Under the pieces are notes generated by a model. It was not told the origin of the DNA. It ran no database searches and was given only the letters and a program-made list of their open reading frames with translations. From Chitinophagales bacterium (GTDB taxonomy: Bacteria; Bacteroidota; Bacteroidia; Chitinophagales; LD1), in assembly GCA_016787045.1 (NCBI GenBank), contig JAEUVA010000008.1, positions 446,295 to 510,294 of the forward strand: DNA of 64,000 bases. Reading direction: 5' to 3'. The number at the start of each line of letters is the position of its first letter. The stretch's first letter is position 1. This document shows positions 8,724-18,433 of this stretch, in pieces. Made by a program: the position numbers and the translations under genes.

Positions 8724-9680
8724 TTAAAATTGTACGGGTTGCATACTTAGCCGGATGGTAAAGTTTTCAGGAAGTAGTTTTTTGTTATCCCAACTGGCAC
8801 CAATATCTAACTGTGCGGGGCCTAAGGAAATATAGCCCGTGCCGGTAATCAAAATCATGTTATTGGTTCGTCTGTCCACATCATTACGAGCCGAGTAGCG
8901 GGCATTAAATAAGTTAAACAATGTGCGTCCGCGTATGCCTATCTTGCAAAAATTACCCACTTGGTTGCTTTCTCTACGGCTAAAAATCCAATCGCGGGTA
9001 TTGGCAAAAAGTTGTAAGTCAAAGTCCACGCTTGGCTGAAAAGCAAAGCCGGGGTTATATATTTTTTGATCCATTTTGGGCACATCAAAACTGGCATTGG
9101 TGGCCACATTCAAATTCAAAAACCCGTTTTTGCTTTTGTAAAACGGTACAAAAACCACTGGGCGGTTAAACTGCAAAATCATACTACCACCGCCATTCAT
9201 TATTTTTTGCAGCGAAAGATTTTCCAAATTGGCGGTAGTATCGCCTACACCATTGCTGTAGGCCACTTGCAAGCCAAGTGCCACACGCCCAACACTAATT
9301 TTGGGCAAAAAAGAAAGAATATCTACATAAGTACCTATAGCATTAAGGTCGCCAAAAGGCAACCCAAGACCTGCTGTTTGCAGAGCATTGAACGAAGAGT
9401 TTTTTTTGCCAAAAAAGTTACCGCTAAACACTTCCTTCAGCTCACATTTGTTGCGAAAGGGGATAAAGCCAATTTTGTACGACTCCCCCTCTCCATCGCA
9501 AAAGTTGGTATTTGCACCTCGTTTTTTAATCTCCTTTTCTCCGCCCCGGCTAATTACAGTATCATATACATAGTTAGGGGTGGTGAGTGGTTTTTCTTTG
9601 AATTTAAAGTTGGGAGCCAGCGTTTGAGCACCGGCCAGCATGGCATAGAGCAGCATGGCTGGTAGTAATAATTTCTGCAT
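8724..9680 (-). CDS. Hypothetical outer-membrane beta-barrel-like protein
   Basis: 318 residues with a signal peptide ending AGAQ (about residue 19). The mature part has alternating hydrophobic strands and many Asn/Phe/Tyr turns, and ends ENFTIRLSMQPVQF, with a terminal Phe as in outer-membrane barrels. First gene of a two-gene unit with the lipoprotein gene downstream. No named family recognised. Confidence 0.65.
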   Translation of the reverse strand: MQKLLLPAMLLYAMLAGAQTLAPNFKFKEKPLTTPNYVYDTVISRGGEKEIKKRGANTNFCDGEGESYKIGFIPFRNKCELKEVFSGNFFGKKNSSFNALQTAGLGLPFGDLNAIGTYVDILSFLPKISVGRVALGLQVAYSNGVGDTTANLENLSLQKIMNGGGSMILQFNRPVVFVPFYKSKNGFLNLNVATNASFDVPKMDQKIYNPGFAFQPSVDFDLQLFANTRDWIFSRRESNQVGNFCKIGIRGRTLFNLFNARYSARNDVDRRTNNMILITGTGYISLGPAQLDIGASWDNKKLLPENFTIRLSMQPVQF

Positions 9681-9796
9681 AGTTTGATTTTTGGGTTAGC
9701 AGCATAAATCTACAAGCCGCTTACACAAATGCAAAACATTGTGCAGGCAGTGCTGTTAAAAGCGCTTGTTAATTAACACGTTGTGTAATAGGAAAT

Positions 9797-9827
9797 AAAA
9801 AAAGCCGCTCTTTGCGGAGCGGCTTTT
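9797..9827 (-). terminator. Rho-independent terminator after rplL
   Basis: Stem GCCGCTC (9804-9810) / GAGCGGC (9817-9823), loop of six. The minus strand continues with seven T residues, so it ends the rplL transcript 28 bases past the stop codon. Confidence 0.85.
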
Positions 9828-9850
9828 TATGTATTGAAAGCTGAGGTAAA

Positions 9851-10225
9851 TTACTTTACTTCTACTTCGGCACCTGCTTCTTCCAATTTCTTTTTCAAAT
9901 CTTCGGCAGTTGCTTTGTCTACTTTCTCTTTTACTGGTTTTGGAGCACCATCTACCAGGTCTTTTGCTTCTTTCAAGCCCAAGCCGGTAAGGTCTTTTAC
10001 AATTTTCACTACGTTCAGTTTCTGAGCGCCAGCGCTTTTCAGAATTACATCAAACTCTGTTTTTTCAGCTACAGCAGCAGCACCTGCAGCAGGACCTGCA
10101 GCAACTGCAACAGCAGCAGCAGCCGGCTCAATACCGTAGTCAGCTTTAAGGATGTTTGCTAATTCTTGTACGTCTTTTACAGTTAAGTTTACTAACTGAT
10201 CAGCTAATGCTTTTAAATCGGCCAT
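9851..10225 (-). CDS. rplL: 50S ribosomal protein L7/L12
   Basis: 124 residues starting [12 protein letters not shown]. Forms the flexible stalk that recruits translation GTPases. The dimerisation N-terminal domain (1-33), Ala/Gly/Pro-rich hinge (about 36-55) and C-terminal domain are all present, with the factor-binding sequence [20 protein letters not shown]. The true start is the ATG at 10225; an upstream in-frame extension covers leader sequence. It is flanked by its own promoter element and terminator and has no rplJ, rplA, rplK or rpoB next to it, although these normally accompany it. Confidence 0.97.
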   Translation of the reverse strand: MADLKALADQLVNLTVKDVQELANILKADYGIEPAAAAVAVAAGPAAGAAAVAEKTEFDVILKSAGAQKLNVVKIVKDLTGLGLKEAKDLVDGAPKPVKEKVDKATAEDLKKKLEEAGAEVEVK

Positions 10226-10365
10226 GTTATTTTGTTTTTTGTTGTTTAACCATTTTGCACCTTGGCCTTCTGCTCGTAAAATCTCACAAATTTCACAAAG
10301 CAAATCAGCGGTAGTGCGTTTGCCCAATTCCGGAAAAGTTGGAAGCGGTTCCGAAATCGGGGCTG

Positions 10366-10373
10366 CAAATATA
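10366..10373 (-). promoter_or_regulatory. Candidate -7 element of the rplL promoter
   Basis: The minus strand reads TATATTTG (fits TAnnTTTG) 140 bases before the rplL start. This implies a leader of roughly 130 nt containing GGAACCGCTTCC. The leader is long enough for translational autoregulation, but no specific protein-binding fold was identified. Confidence 0.5.
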
Positions 10374-10494
10374 ATTTCTTGTCTGAAATTTAAAAGCCCC
10401 CAAAGAATATTTTTACAATGAACACTTACCTAATATTCGGTATGGCAAAGGTCTGTAAATGCTATGCTAAAATAAGTAGCTTGCAGCCGCACAA

Positions 10495-12387
10495 ATGAGC
10501 CCCCAAATTAGCGAACTCAGCGAGAAAATAGCTTCAACTGCCGTGGTCAACAGGCAGTTAATAGATAATCTGCTGGAGTTATCTACCCTGCAAATGGAGC
10601 ACTCGCTGGCCGATAGTTTAGCGACCGCACAACGAGCTTCCACCGAAGCAAATACCATAAGATACGATGAGGGCGAGGCCGCTGCTGCTTTTCAGGCCGG
10701 CAACTGTGCTGCACAACTGCGCGATTATCATAAAGCAAGAGGGTACTACCGCAGAGCGGTACAGCTTTTCAACCGGCTAAAACTACCCGAAAAAGAATCG
10801 GCTGCTTTGGCCAAACTGGGCAATGCTAACCTGCACGATAGTAAGTTTGCTGATGCCTTGCATTGCTACGAAGCGGCTATAGATATTCGCGAAAAACTCA
10901 ACGACCTTTCTGGCGCGGCAGACCTGTTTACTAACTCAGGAATCATCCATGGCTTTCAGGGTAATTATGCACAGGCGCTTCAATTGCACCTCAAAGCACA
11001 AAAAATATATGAAGAGCTTCATCTCTCTTCGCGGTTAGCCAGCTCAGCTACCAATGTAGGCGTAATCTATTTAGAGCAAAATAACTATGAAGAGGCACTT
11101 AAGGTATTTAAAACCGCGCTGGAAATTAGAGAGCAGGAACAAAACAATGCCGAAGTCAGCAAATTGCTCAATAACATAGGCAATGTGTATCACGCCATGA
11201 GCAACTACACCGAGGCCATAACCACCCATCACCGGGCGTTAGAAATCAACCGGCAAATTGGCGATGACGTGCGCATAGCTACGTCTTTCACCAATATGGG
11301 GAACTCCTACAGAGCTACAGGGCAGTTAGAAACAGCTTTAAAAAACTACAACGAGGCCAAACATCTGTTTACCAAAGCAAAAGACAAACGTGGCTTGGTA
11401 CAATCTTATTTGAACTTAGGTGAGTTGAGCGAGCAATTGCTACGAAACGAAGAAGCTCATGCACACTTTGCCAAGGCAATGGTACTGGCCGAAGAAACCG
11501 GTCTAAAAAACCAATTGGCAAATGCAATGGAATTTTCTGCCCGATTGCACGCTGCAGACGGTAATTTTGCTGAAGCATATCAACTTCAAACCAACTTTAT
11601 GAAGTTGGAAAAGGAATTGAACAATACAGAGACTAAGCGATTGATGGCGCAAATGACCGTGCGACATGAGATGGAGCAAAAAGAGCGCGAGGCACAATTA
11701 GAAAAACAGAAAAACGAAGAACTGACCAAGGCATACCATGCGTTGGATGCAGAGAAAAAAAGGTCAGATGATTTACTGCTCAATATTCTACCCTTTGAAA
11801 TAAGCGAAGAGTTAAAAACCTATGGCAAAACATCGCCCCGCAGTTATGCAGCCACCTCTGTTCTGTTTGCCGATATCAAGGGCTTCACCATCATTAGCGA
11901 GCAACTCACAGCCGAAGAAATAGTGAGTGGTATAGATGAGTACTTTGAGGCATTTGACTTAATCATGGAAAAACATGGCATTGAAAAAATAAAAACTATT
12001 GGAGATGCATATTTATGTGTGAGCGGCATACCCATACCCGATGAGCAACACGCCACAAAAATGGTGCGCGCTGCAAAAGACATGCAGCAAGTGTTGCTGC
12101 AACTAAAACAAAAACGCGAGTCAGCGGGCAAGCCCGGTTTCGCGTTCCGTATTGGAATTCACTCCGGACCGCTGGTAGCGGGCGTGGTTGGCATCAAAAA
12201 ATTTGCCTATGATATTTGGGGCGATTCGGTAAACACCGCAGCCCGAATGGAGCAAAACAGCGAGGCATGGAAAATTAATATTTCAGAAAGTACTTATCAA
12301 TTAGTTAAAGATGAGTTTAATTGCATATATCGTGGCGAGATAAGCGCCAAAAATAAAGGCGCGTTGAAAATGTATTTTGTAGAATAA
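10495..12387 (+). CDS. TPR-repeat adenylate cyclase, class III
   Basis: 630 residues, no signal peptide or membrane helix, so probably cytoplasmic. Residues about 50-370 are tandem tetratricopeptide repeats (for example GRYYRRAVQLF-like and AKFADALHCYEAA-like helices). About 375-425 is a charged coiled coil (MEQKEREAQLEKQKNEELTK). The cyclase domain from about 445 has VLFADIKGF (metal Asp460), KTIGDAY (Asp504), and the transition-state pair in VNTAARM (Asn580, Arg584). Lys500 before TIGD and Asp573 in YDIWG are the adenine-specifying residues, so the product should be cAMP rather than cGMP. The TPR domain presumably senses a partner. The gene stands alone, divergent from rplL. Confidence 0.9.
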   Translation: MSPQISELSEKIASTAVVNRQLIDNLLELSTLQMEHSLADSLATAQRASTEANTIRYDEGEAAAAFQAGNCAAQLRDYHKARGYYRRAVQLFNRLKLPEKESAALAKLGNANLHDSKFADALHCYEAAIDIREKLNDLSGAADLFTNSGIIHGFQGNYAQALQLHLKAQKIYEELHLSSRLASSATNVGVIYLEQNNYEEALKVFKTALEIREQEQNNAEVSKLLNNIGNVYHAMSNYTEAITTHHRALEINRQIGDDVRIATSFTNMGNSYRATGQLETALKNYNEAKHLFTKAKDKRGLVQSYLNLGELSEQLLRNEEAHAHFAKAMVLAEETGLKNQLANAMEFSARLHAADGNFAEAYQLQTNFMKLEKELNNTETKRLMAQMTVRHEMEQKEREAQLEKQKNEELTKAYHALDAEKKRSDDLLLNILPFEISEELKTYGKTSPRSYAATSVLFADIKGFTIISEQLTAEEIVSGIDEYFEAFDLIMEKHGIEKIKTIGDAYLCVSGIPIPDEQHATKMVRAAKDMQQVLLQLKQKRESAGKPGFAFRIGIHSGPLVAGVVGIKKFAYDIWGDSVNTAARMEQNSEAWKINISESTYQLVKDEFNCIYRGEISAKNKGALKMYFVE

Positions 12388-12434
12388 ACTTTTGTTAACT
12401 TTTTGAGTCATCATTAAACCAAAACACAACCCCA

Positions 12435-13688
12435 ATGAAAAAATACGCATTAACTCCTCTCCTGCTTATTTTATTGGTTACACACACATTCAGTCAAAAA
12501 GTTCGCAGCACTCAAGGCATTGGGCTAAACGAAGTAAGCGTAATAGAACTGGCGGCTAATGGCGATATATGGGCCGGTTCATTTGGGCAAGGCATAGCTT
12601 TTTACAATGCCGCACAACAACAATGGACCTATTTCGACAAAACCAATACACCTGTACTGCGCAGCGATACCATTTACGACTTGCAAGTAGCCGTTTTTAA
12701 TAATCAGCAACGAACCATAGCCGGCACTGCCGATGGTGCATTTTTTACAATGGCCGGTGGTTGGGATTCGTTAGATAACCTGACAACGAAAAAGGTATGG
12801 GGTGTTACCTACAAACCCGATACAATATGGACTGTAGGCCCTGCCGGTTTAGTTACTTTTGATTCTACTTCTACTTTTCGCCAAACATACCCATCGCCTT
12901 TTTTACCTATCAGCTGCATACAGCGAAGAAACTTGTGTAGCGGAGTATGGGTGGGTACAGCTACCAAGGGTTTGTTTTACACCGACAACGGCACCAACTT
13001 TGTATATATAGATACCACTCCGGCCAATCAAAGCTTGGTAGATATGCGCGTAAACGCCATCACATTAGATATGAATTGCAACGCAAAAATGGTAGGCACC
13101 AAAGGAGGTTTTTCCATTTGCCCCAACGGTTTGCCCTGCCAAAACTTTACCACTGCCAATAGCAATTTGCCGCAAAATGATGTAACTGATGTAGTAATAG
13201 ATTGTAAAAACAGAGTTTGGTTAGCCACTCGCGATTCGGGCATTGCTGTATTTACTCCCCCCGCTAACTTTTCCCGCATTACCAAGGCAGATGGGCTACC
13301 TGATAACAGAATATCTACCTTGAGCGTAAACGAAATGACCTGCGAGGTAGTAGCCGGTTCTATAGACGGAAATGTAACGGTCATTGACACTGCCAAGAGC
13401 GTAAAAGAGGTACTATCGGGCTTCTATGGGCTTGGCAAAAACGATTTAGCAGCGCAAGTTTTCCCACAACCGGCAAGCCACTCTGTTACGCTTAGTTTCG
13501 GTACCGATTATGTAACAGGCACCCTGCAAGTTTTTGATTTGCTTGGCACTTTACTGCAATCGCATACAGTACTCAACCGGCAAAGTTTTACGGTATCTAC
13601 TTCGGCCCTCACATCTGGGGCTTACTTTATTTCTGTAAACACAGATGAAGGCACCAGATATACAGCACGACTAACGGTGGTACATTAG
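12435..13688 (+). CDS. Secreted beta-propeller protein with T9SS type A sorting domain
   Basis: 417 residues. Signal peptide MKKYALTPLLLILLVTHTFS, cleavage near SQK. The body contains repeated short motifs of the two-component-regulator/ligand-biosensor propeller type (NGDIWAGSFGQGIAFY, GVWVGTATKGLFY, NRVWLATRDSGIAVF, DNRISTLSV). The C-terminus VFPQPASHSVTL ... GAYFISVNTDEG is a T9SS sorting domain (Q replacing N in the usual YPNP). Probably a surface or secreted binding protein. Ligand unknown. Confidence 0.8.
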   Translation: MKKYALTPLLLILLVTHTFSQKVRSTQGIGLNEVSVIELAANGDIWAGSFGQGIAFYNAAQQQWTYFDKTNTPVLRSDTIYDLQVAVFNNQQRTIAGTADGAFFTMAGGWDSLDNLTTKKVWGVTYKPDTIWTVGPAGLVTFDSTSTFRQTYPSPFLPISCIQRRNLCSGVWVGTATKGLFYTDNGTNFVYIDTTPANQSLVDMRVNAITLDMNCNAKMVGTKGGFSICPNGLPCQNFTTANSNLPQNDVTDVVIDCKNRVWLATRDSGIAVFTPPANFSRITKADGLPDNRISTLSVNEMTCEVVAGSIDGNVTVIDTAKSVKEVLSGFYGLGKNDLAAQVFPQPASHSVTLSFGTDYVTGTLQVFDLLGTLLQSHTVLNRQSFTVSTSALTSGAYFISVNTDEGTRYTARLTVVH

Positions 13689-13776
13689 TATTTTTAACCT
13701 TCCGGGGTAGAATTTGGCACGAGCTTTGGCATAATGGCTGCGATTAATAATTTCGCCAACACAAACCTTACTTATC

Positions 13777-14187
13777 ATGAAAAAGATTCACTTGTACCTT
13801 ACCCTAATTTTTGCCTCCGTATTTTTTGCTGCTCATGCTGCCGACCCCGAAATTGCTGTGTATTTTTGTGCCGGTAAAGGCGAAAACTGCGAACCCATTG
13901 GCCACAAAGGCACCTGGGATGTGGACGATGCCAACAAATGCAAAGTACTTATTGAGGGTAAAAACCTAAAGGGAAAAAAACTGACCGTTAAAATTTTTCG
14001 CGAAGGACGTGCCGCTACCAAATCAAAAATAGACGACATGTTTACCATTGATATTGAAGGCAGCAAAGTATGCCAGATATTGCCTTTCAAATTTGAAGCC
14101 CGTGGCGATTACTATGTAAAAGTATTTGATGAAGATGGTGAAGAAATAGGCAAAGGCCATGTGGATATGGAAGAGGACATGTTCTAA
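13777..14187 (+). CDS. Small secreted hypothetical protein
   Basis: 136 residues with a signal peptide ending AAHAAD (about residue 21). Mature part is about 115 residues with three cysteines (CAGKGENCEP, KCKVL, VCQIL), compact beta-strand character and a very acidic tail DMEEDMF. No family recognised. Its stop is 3 bases before the dioxygenase ATG, so the two are probably cotranscribed, though one is exported and the other cytoplasmic. Confidence 0.65.
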   Translation: MKKIHLYLTLIFASVFFAAHAADPEIAVYFCAGKGENCEPIGHKGTWDVDDANKCKVLIEGKNLKGKKLTVKIFREGRAATKSKIDDMFTIDIEGSKVCQILPFKFEARGDYYVKVFDEDGEEIGKGHVDMEEDMF

Positions 14188-14190
14188 CCC

Positions 14191-15222
14191 ATGCAGTCAG
14201 CAAATCAGTTTCCACTCATCATACAACCCGAGGGCAGTTCATCCAAAGCTGCCCTCGCTCAGTTTTTATCGGCCAATAAGCAGCAGATACAAAATCAACT
14301 TTTGCAGCACGGTGCCATTCTCTTTAGAGGGTTTAATTTGCCAACCCCAAAAGACTTTGAAGAAGTAGCTTTGCTTATTGACCATCGCTTGCGCGATGAT
14401 TACTATGGCACCTCACCGCGAAACATTGTAAAAAACACCAAATACATCTACACAGCCAGCGAGTTGCCGGGCTACTACCCTATTCCGCAACACTGCGAGA
14501 TGAGTTATGTAGAGCAGCCGCCCATCAACATCTTTTTTTACTGCCATATACAGCCGCAGTATGGTGGCGAAACTCCACTCTGCGATTTCCGAAAAGTATA
14601 TGCACAGATGGACAACGGCATACGAAATGAATTTGATACCAAAGGCGTAACCACCGTCCGAAACTACTCTGGTCTATCAAACGCATCGCGCTTCAATCTT
14701 TTTGAACTAAAAAAGTGGAACGAAATTTTTCACACCACTGACAAAACCGAAGTAGAGCGCCAATGCCGCGAACAGCACATAGATTTTGAATGGACAGGCA
14801 ACGACCAACTTCGTTTGCTGCACCGCACACCTGCAGCTAAAGCCCATCCGGTTACTGGCGAAAAAGTTTGGTTCAACCACCTACAGGTTTTTCATCCATA
14901 TAGCGCAAAAGTGGAATACAACTTTATACACCAGCGCCAGCAACGCGCAAAAACATTTTTTTGGAAAAACCTGATTGCTCTTATGGTGGCTGTAAAACAA
15001 AAAGCCAAAACACCCATTGAACAAAGTATGAATGTACTGTTTGGCGATGGCAGCCCGGTACCTAACGAATACGTGCAACACATTCAAGAAATTATTTGGC
15101 AAAACATGGTCATTATTCCGTGGCAACACCGCGATGTGATTGCGATTGATAATTTCAGTACCGCTCATGGCCGCTTGCCTTATGAGGGAGAGCGGGATAT
15201 TCTGGCTTGTTGGAGCGCTTAA
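14191..15222 (+). CDS. TauD/TfdA-family Fe(II)/2-oxoglutarate-dependent dioxygenase
   Basis: 343 residues. The double-stranded beta-helix family is shown by the metal triad: His101 and Glu103 in QHCEMSY (the H-x-D/E element) and His326 in STAHGRLPYEGER, with the 2-oxoglutarate-binding Arg a few residues later. GGETPLCDFRKVY matches the typical GGET.l.d segment. The N-terminal QHGAILFRGFNLPT is also characteristic. Related enzymes hydroxylate amino-acid-like substrates (clavaminate synthase, SyrP) or taurine. The actual substrate is unknown. Confidence 0.88.
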   Translation: MQSANQFPLIIQPEGSSSKAALAQFLSANKQQIQNQLLQHGAILFRGFNLPTPKDFEEVALLIDHRLRDDYYGTSPRNIVKNTKYIYTASELPGYYPIPQHCEMSYVEQPPINIFFYCHIQPQYGGETPLCDFRKVYAQMDNGIRNEFDTKGVTTVRNYSGLSNASRFNLFELKKWNEIFHTTDKTEVERQCREQHIDFEWTGNDQLRLLHRTPAAKAHPVTGEKVWFNHLQVFHPYSAKVEYNFIHQRQQRAKTFFWKNLIALMVAVKQKAKTPIEQSMNVLFGDGSPVPNEYVQHIQEIIWQNMVIIPWQHRDVIAIDNFSTAHGRLPYEGERDILACWSA

Positions 15223-15287
15223 TTTCAATGCGCAGGTGTGTATAAACCGGGTTTGTACTTTTTTGTTAGCTTGTACCCCGCTTTTGC

Positions 15288-15845
15288 ATGGCTTCAAAAA
15301 TTACTCTAAAACTTATTGCCGTATTCTTCTTGCTGCTACTGGTTTTTCAATCTGTACTAAGCATTTTTTTTTATGACTATGAACTCAAAAAATACAAGCG
15401 AAAGTTTAAGTGGGATACTCTGCTTAGTTTACCAAACGAAAAACTGACACTGGTTAAGGTAGCCAAATATTTAGAGCAAAAATCCAATCCTTATTTCATC
15501 CGCATACACGGAAAAGAATTTAGATTCATGGATGAAATGTACGATATAGTCCGCAAGAAAGAAGTTGGCGATACCACTTACTATTTTTGCTTTCACGACC
15601 ACGCAGAAAACGAGATTCTCCAGGATATTCACCGGTGGATGCACGATAATTTTGGAGATAAGAAAAATCAAAAATCAACAACAACAGCGTTTTACGATAT
15701 TTTTAAACAACTGTATGTAACCGATAATGGTTGCTTTTCTAACGGTCATTTCATCATAGACATTGTATATTCGCCAACATCGGCATTCTTCTATTCCAAC
15801 AACTCTCCTGTGGTATTTTCTCCTCCCCCTGAGTTACAAGTGTAG
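15288..15845 (+). CDS. Hypothetical protein with one N-terminal membrane anchor
   Basis: 185 residues. A hydrophobic segment at about 8-26 (LIAVFFLLLLVFQSVLSIFF) is followed by a positively charged stretch and a soluble domain with many aromatic and charged residues, and a Pro-rich tail. Probably anchored in the inner membrane. No family recognised. A hairpin terminator follows. Confidence 0.55.
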   Translation: MASKITLKLIAVFFLLLLVFQSVLSIFFYDYELKKYKRKFKWDTLLSLPNEKLTLVKVAKYLEQKSNPYFIRIHGKEFRFMDEMYDIVRKKEVGDTTYYFCFHDHAENEILQDIHRWMHDNFGDKKNQKSTTTAFYDIFKQLYVTDNGCFSNGHFIIDIVYSPTSAFFYSNNSPVVFSPPPELQV

Positions 15846-15863
15846 CCCTCGCAGTTATTTGGC

Positions 15864-15892
15864 TAAAAGGCCATTGCTGGCACGGCCTTTTA
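15864..15892 (+). terminator. Hairpin terminator after the 185-aa gene
   Basis: TAAAAGGCC / GGCCTTTTA perfect 9-bp inverted repeat with an 11-base loop. The T stretch lies within the stem, so termination strength is uncertain. Confidence 0.5.
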
Positions 15893-15981
15893 TGGCAATA
15901 CTTTCACTTGTCTGCTTAAGATAAAGCATGTGAGAATTGTGCCATGAATGTGGCTATACTTTTTTACGAACAATAACGAAT

Positions 15982-18411
15982 ATGAAAAAAAACATAGTTG
16001 TTGCATTGCTTTGCATTGCAGTAACGCACCTAAGTGCTCAAACAGTAACCGTATTAGATAAGGTTACACAGCAGTTGGTTAGTGGCGTTTTGGTATATTC
16101 CAATAACCCATACCATGCCGCTCAGACCAATGCCCGTGGGCAATTTGAGTTTGCTCCATTTGCAGAAGCCGATAGCATTTTCATTAAATCTATCGGATAC
16201 GAAACTATTGTAATACAGCCAACTGAAATAGCTACACGCAAGTACAAAATAGAGTTGGTTGAAGCCATGTTTCAATTGACAGATGTTGTTGTTTCTTCTA
16301 CTCGTTTTGCAGAAAGCAAATTAGATGCTGCCACTCGTGTAGAAAAAATAAGCATGAAAGAAGCGGCTTTTCAAAACCCGCAAACCGCTGCCGATTTGCT
16401 GGGGATGAGTGGTTATGCGTTTATTCAAAAAAGTCAAATGGGTGGCGGCTCGCCCATGCTGCGCGGTATGGCAACCAATCGGGTGCTGCTGGTGGTAGAT
16501 GGTGTGCGGATGAACACCGCCATTTTTCGTTCTGGGAATTTGCAAAATGTAATTTCTCTGGATGCTAATGCGATGGAAGGAACAGAAATACTTTTTGGCC
16601 CCGGTTCGGTAATGTATGGTAGCGATGCGGTGGGTGGTGTAATGAGTTTTCAAACTTTGCAGCCCAAACTATCGGGAGCCAGCAACAACAAACCCTTGGT
16701 TACGGGCAATGCAATGGCGCGTTTTTCTTCCGCTAACATGGAGGGCACCGGCCATTTAGATTTTAATATCGGGTTGAAAAAACTGGCGTTTACCAGCAGT
16801 GTTACCTTTTCTAACTACAACGATTTGCGCTCCGGTTTGCAGGGTGGTGTGCATCATTTCTATCGGCCAAGCTATGTAATGACCATTGACAATAAAGATT
16901 ACATGGTGCCCAATTCAGATTCTACATTACAGGTAGGTTCCAAATACAGCCAGTGGAATTTTATGCAAAAAGTGCGTTACCGGCCGCTAAGTTTTCTTGA
17001 ACTGGAATACGGTTTTCATTTTTCGCAAACCTCCAAGTACAACCGTTACGACCGATTGTATGTAATGCGTTTTGATGGGCCTTACAAAGACAAACTGCGC
17101 TGGGCAGAGTGGTATTACGGTCCGCAGAAATGGCAAATGCACCGCCTGGGTATAAACTATACAAAGGGAAACATTGTGTTTGATAATATGCGCTTAGTGG
17201 CGGCTTATCAGTTTTTTGAAGAAAGCCGTTACGACCGCGAATTTATGTATCGCGAGTTGATGATGCAGAAAGAAAGAGTAAGAGCCGTTTCGGTAAATCT
17301 GGATTTTGAAAAAAAGATAACGGAAAAAATTTCGGTGTCTTATGGGTTTGAATCGGTTTACAACAAAGTGCATTCGGTAGCCGACCTCACGCATGTGGTT
17401 ACTAAAAAAGTAGATTCCACCGTTACACGCTATCCCGATGGCTCCACTTGGCAATCGTATGGTGTGTATATGAGTGTAAAGTATAAGCCGCATCCAAAAT
17501 GGACGATGAGTGCCGGTGTGCGCTACAATCATTTTCTGATTGATGCGGTGTTTGATACTACTTTCTTTCCGTTTCCATACACCACTGCAAAAATGCGCAG
17601 CGGCTCTGCCAGCGGAAGCGTGGGCTTGGTGTATTCGCCTTTTAAATCGTGGCAGATTTATGTAAACGGCTCTACGGGTTTTCGCGCACCAAACATTGAC
17701 GACATGGGCAAAGTATTTGAATCGGTGCCGGGTTATCTGGTAGTGCCGAATCCTAAACTGAAACCCGAACAGGTTTACAATGCAGAAATCGGAACAGTAA
17801 AAACCTTCGGCAGCTTTGTAAAAATAGATGCCACCTTTTACTACACCTGGTTGTTTGATGCTATGGTGCGTAAGGATTTTACACTAAATGGCGATACCAC
17901 TATTCGTTTTTTGGGAAATAAAAGCCGCATACAAGCAGTACAAAACGTAACACGAATACAAGTGTATGGTGTGCAGGCGGGCATTGAGTTTTACTACAAA
18001 GGCGTTGGTCTGCGCAGCAATATTTCGTATCAAAACGGAAGAGAGCAAGCGCCCGACAGTTTGGTTTACTATCCGCTGCGCCATGCTGCGCCTACTTTCG
18101 GAAGCACGCATTTAACCTACGAACATCGCAAGTTCAAGTTTGACTTCAATATTGTTTACAACCTGAAAATGGACTACAAAGATTTGGCATTAACCGAGCG
18201 CACCAATGCTTCTTATGCGCGCGATTCGCTGGGTAGAGCGTATGTAGCAAGTTGGTTTACCCTCAACTTTAAAGCAGCGTACTACCCCAGCCAGTATGTA
18301 GCCATTACCGCAGGTGTTGAAAATATTTTGGACAAAATGTATCGCCCATATTCATCGGGCATTAATGCTCCCGGGCGCAATTTTATTGTATCGGTAAGAG
18401 CAAGATTTTAA
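15982..18411 (+). CDS. TonB-dependent outer-membrane receptor, heme/iron-complex receptor-like
   Basis: 809 residues from ATG 15982. Signal peptide ends LSAQ (about residue 20). Residues 22-100 form a CarboxypepD-regulatory-like beta-sandwich (LVSGVLVYSNNPYHAAQTNA, DSIFIKSIGYE). The plug domain has SPMLRGMATNRVLLVVDG and RMNTAIFRSGNLQNV, strongly reminiscent of heme receptors such as HmuR, and GSVMYGSDAVGGVMSF. A 22-strand barrel follows, ending GRNFIVSVRARF. It imports an iron complex or heme using TonB energy. No hemophore or ABC importer genes lie nearby, so the substrate is an inference. Confidence 0.88.
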   Translation: MKKNIVVALLCIAVTHLSAQTVTVLDKVTQQLVSGVLVYSNNPYHAAQTNARGQFEFAPFAEADSIFIKSIGYETIVIQPTEIATRKYKIELVEAMFQLTDVVVSSTRFAESKLDAATRVEKISMKEAAFQNPQTAADLLGMSGYAFIQKSQMGGGSPMLRGMATNRVLLVVDGVRMNTAIFRSGNLQNVISLDANAMEGTEILFGPGSVMYGSDAVGGVMSFQTLQPKLSGASNNKPLVTGNAMARFSSANMEGTGHLDFNIGLKKLAFTSSVTFSNYNDLRSGLQGGVHHFYRPSYVMTIDNKDYMVPNSDSTLQVGSKYSQWNFMQKVRYRPLSFLELEYGFHFSQTSKYNRYDRLYVMRFDGPYKDKLRWAEWYYGPQKWQMHRLGINYTKGNIVFDNMRLVAAYQFFEESRYDREFMYRELMMQKERVRAVSVNLDFEKKITEKISVSYGFESVYNKVHSVADLTHVVTKKVDSTVTRYPDGSTWQSYGVYMSVKYKPHPKWTMSAGVRYNHFLIDAVFDTTFFPFPYTTAKMRSGSASGSVGLVYSPFKSWQIYVNGSTGFRAPNIDDMGKVFESVPGYLVVPNPKLKPEQVYNAEIGTVKTFGSFVKIDATFYYTWLFDAMVRKDFTLNGDTTIRFLGNKSRIQAVQNVTRIQVYGVQAGIEFYYKGVGLRSNISYQNGREQAPDSLVYYPLRHAAPTFGSTHLTYEHRKFKFDFNIVYNLKMDYKDLALTERTNASYARDSLGRAYVASWFTLNFKAAYYPSQYVAITAGVENILDKMYRPYSSGINAPGRNFIVSVRARF

Positions 18412-18433
18412 ACCATTTAAAAACAACAATTGA

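Noticed and set aside
10294..10305. AAAGCAAATCAG in the rplL leader, resembling the CRISPR repeat end
   Set aside because: Only 11 shared bases, far from the locus, with no hairpin or terminator of a tracrRNA; judged chance.
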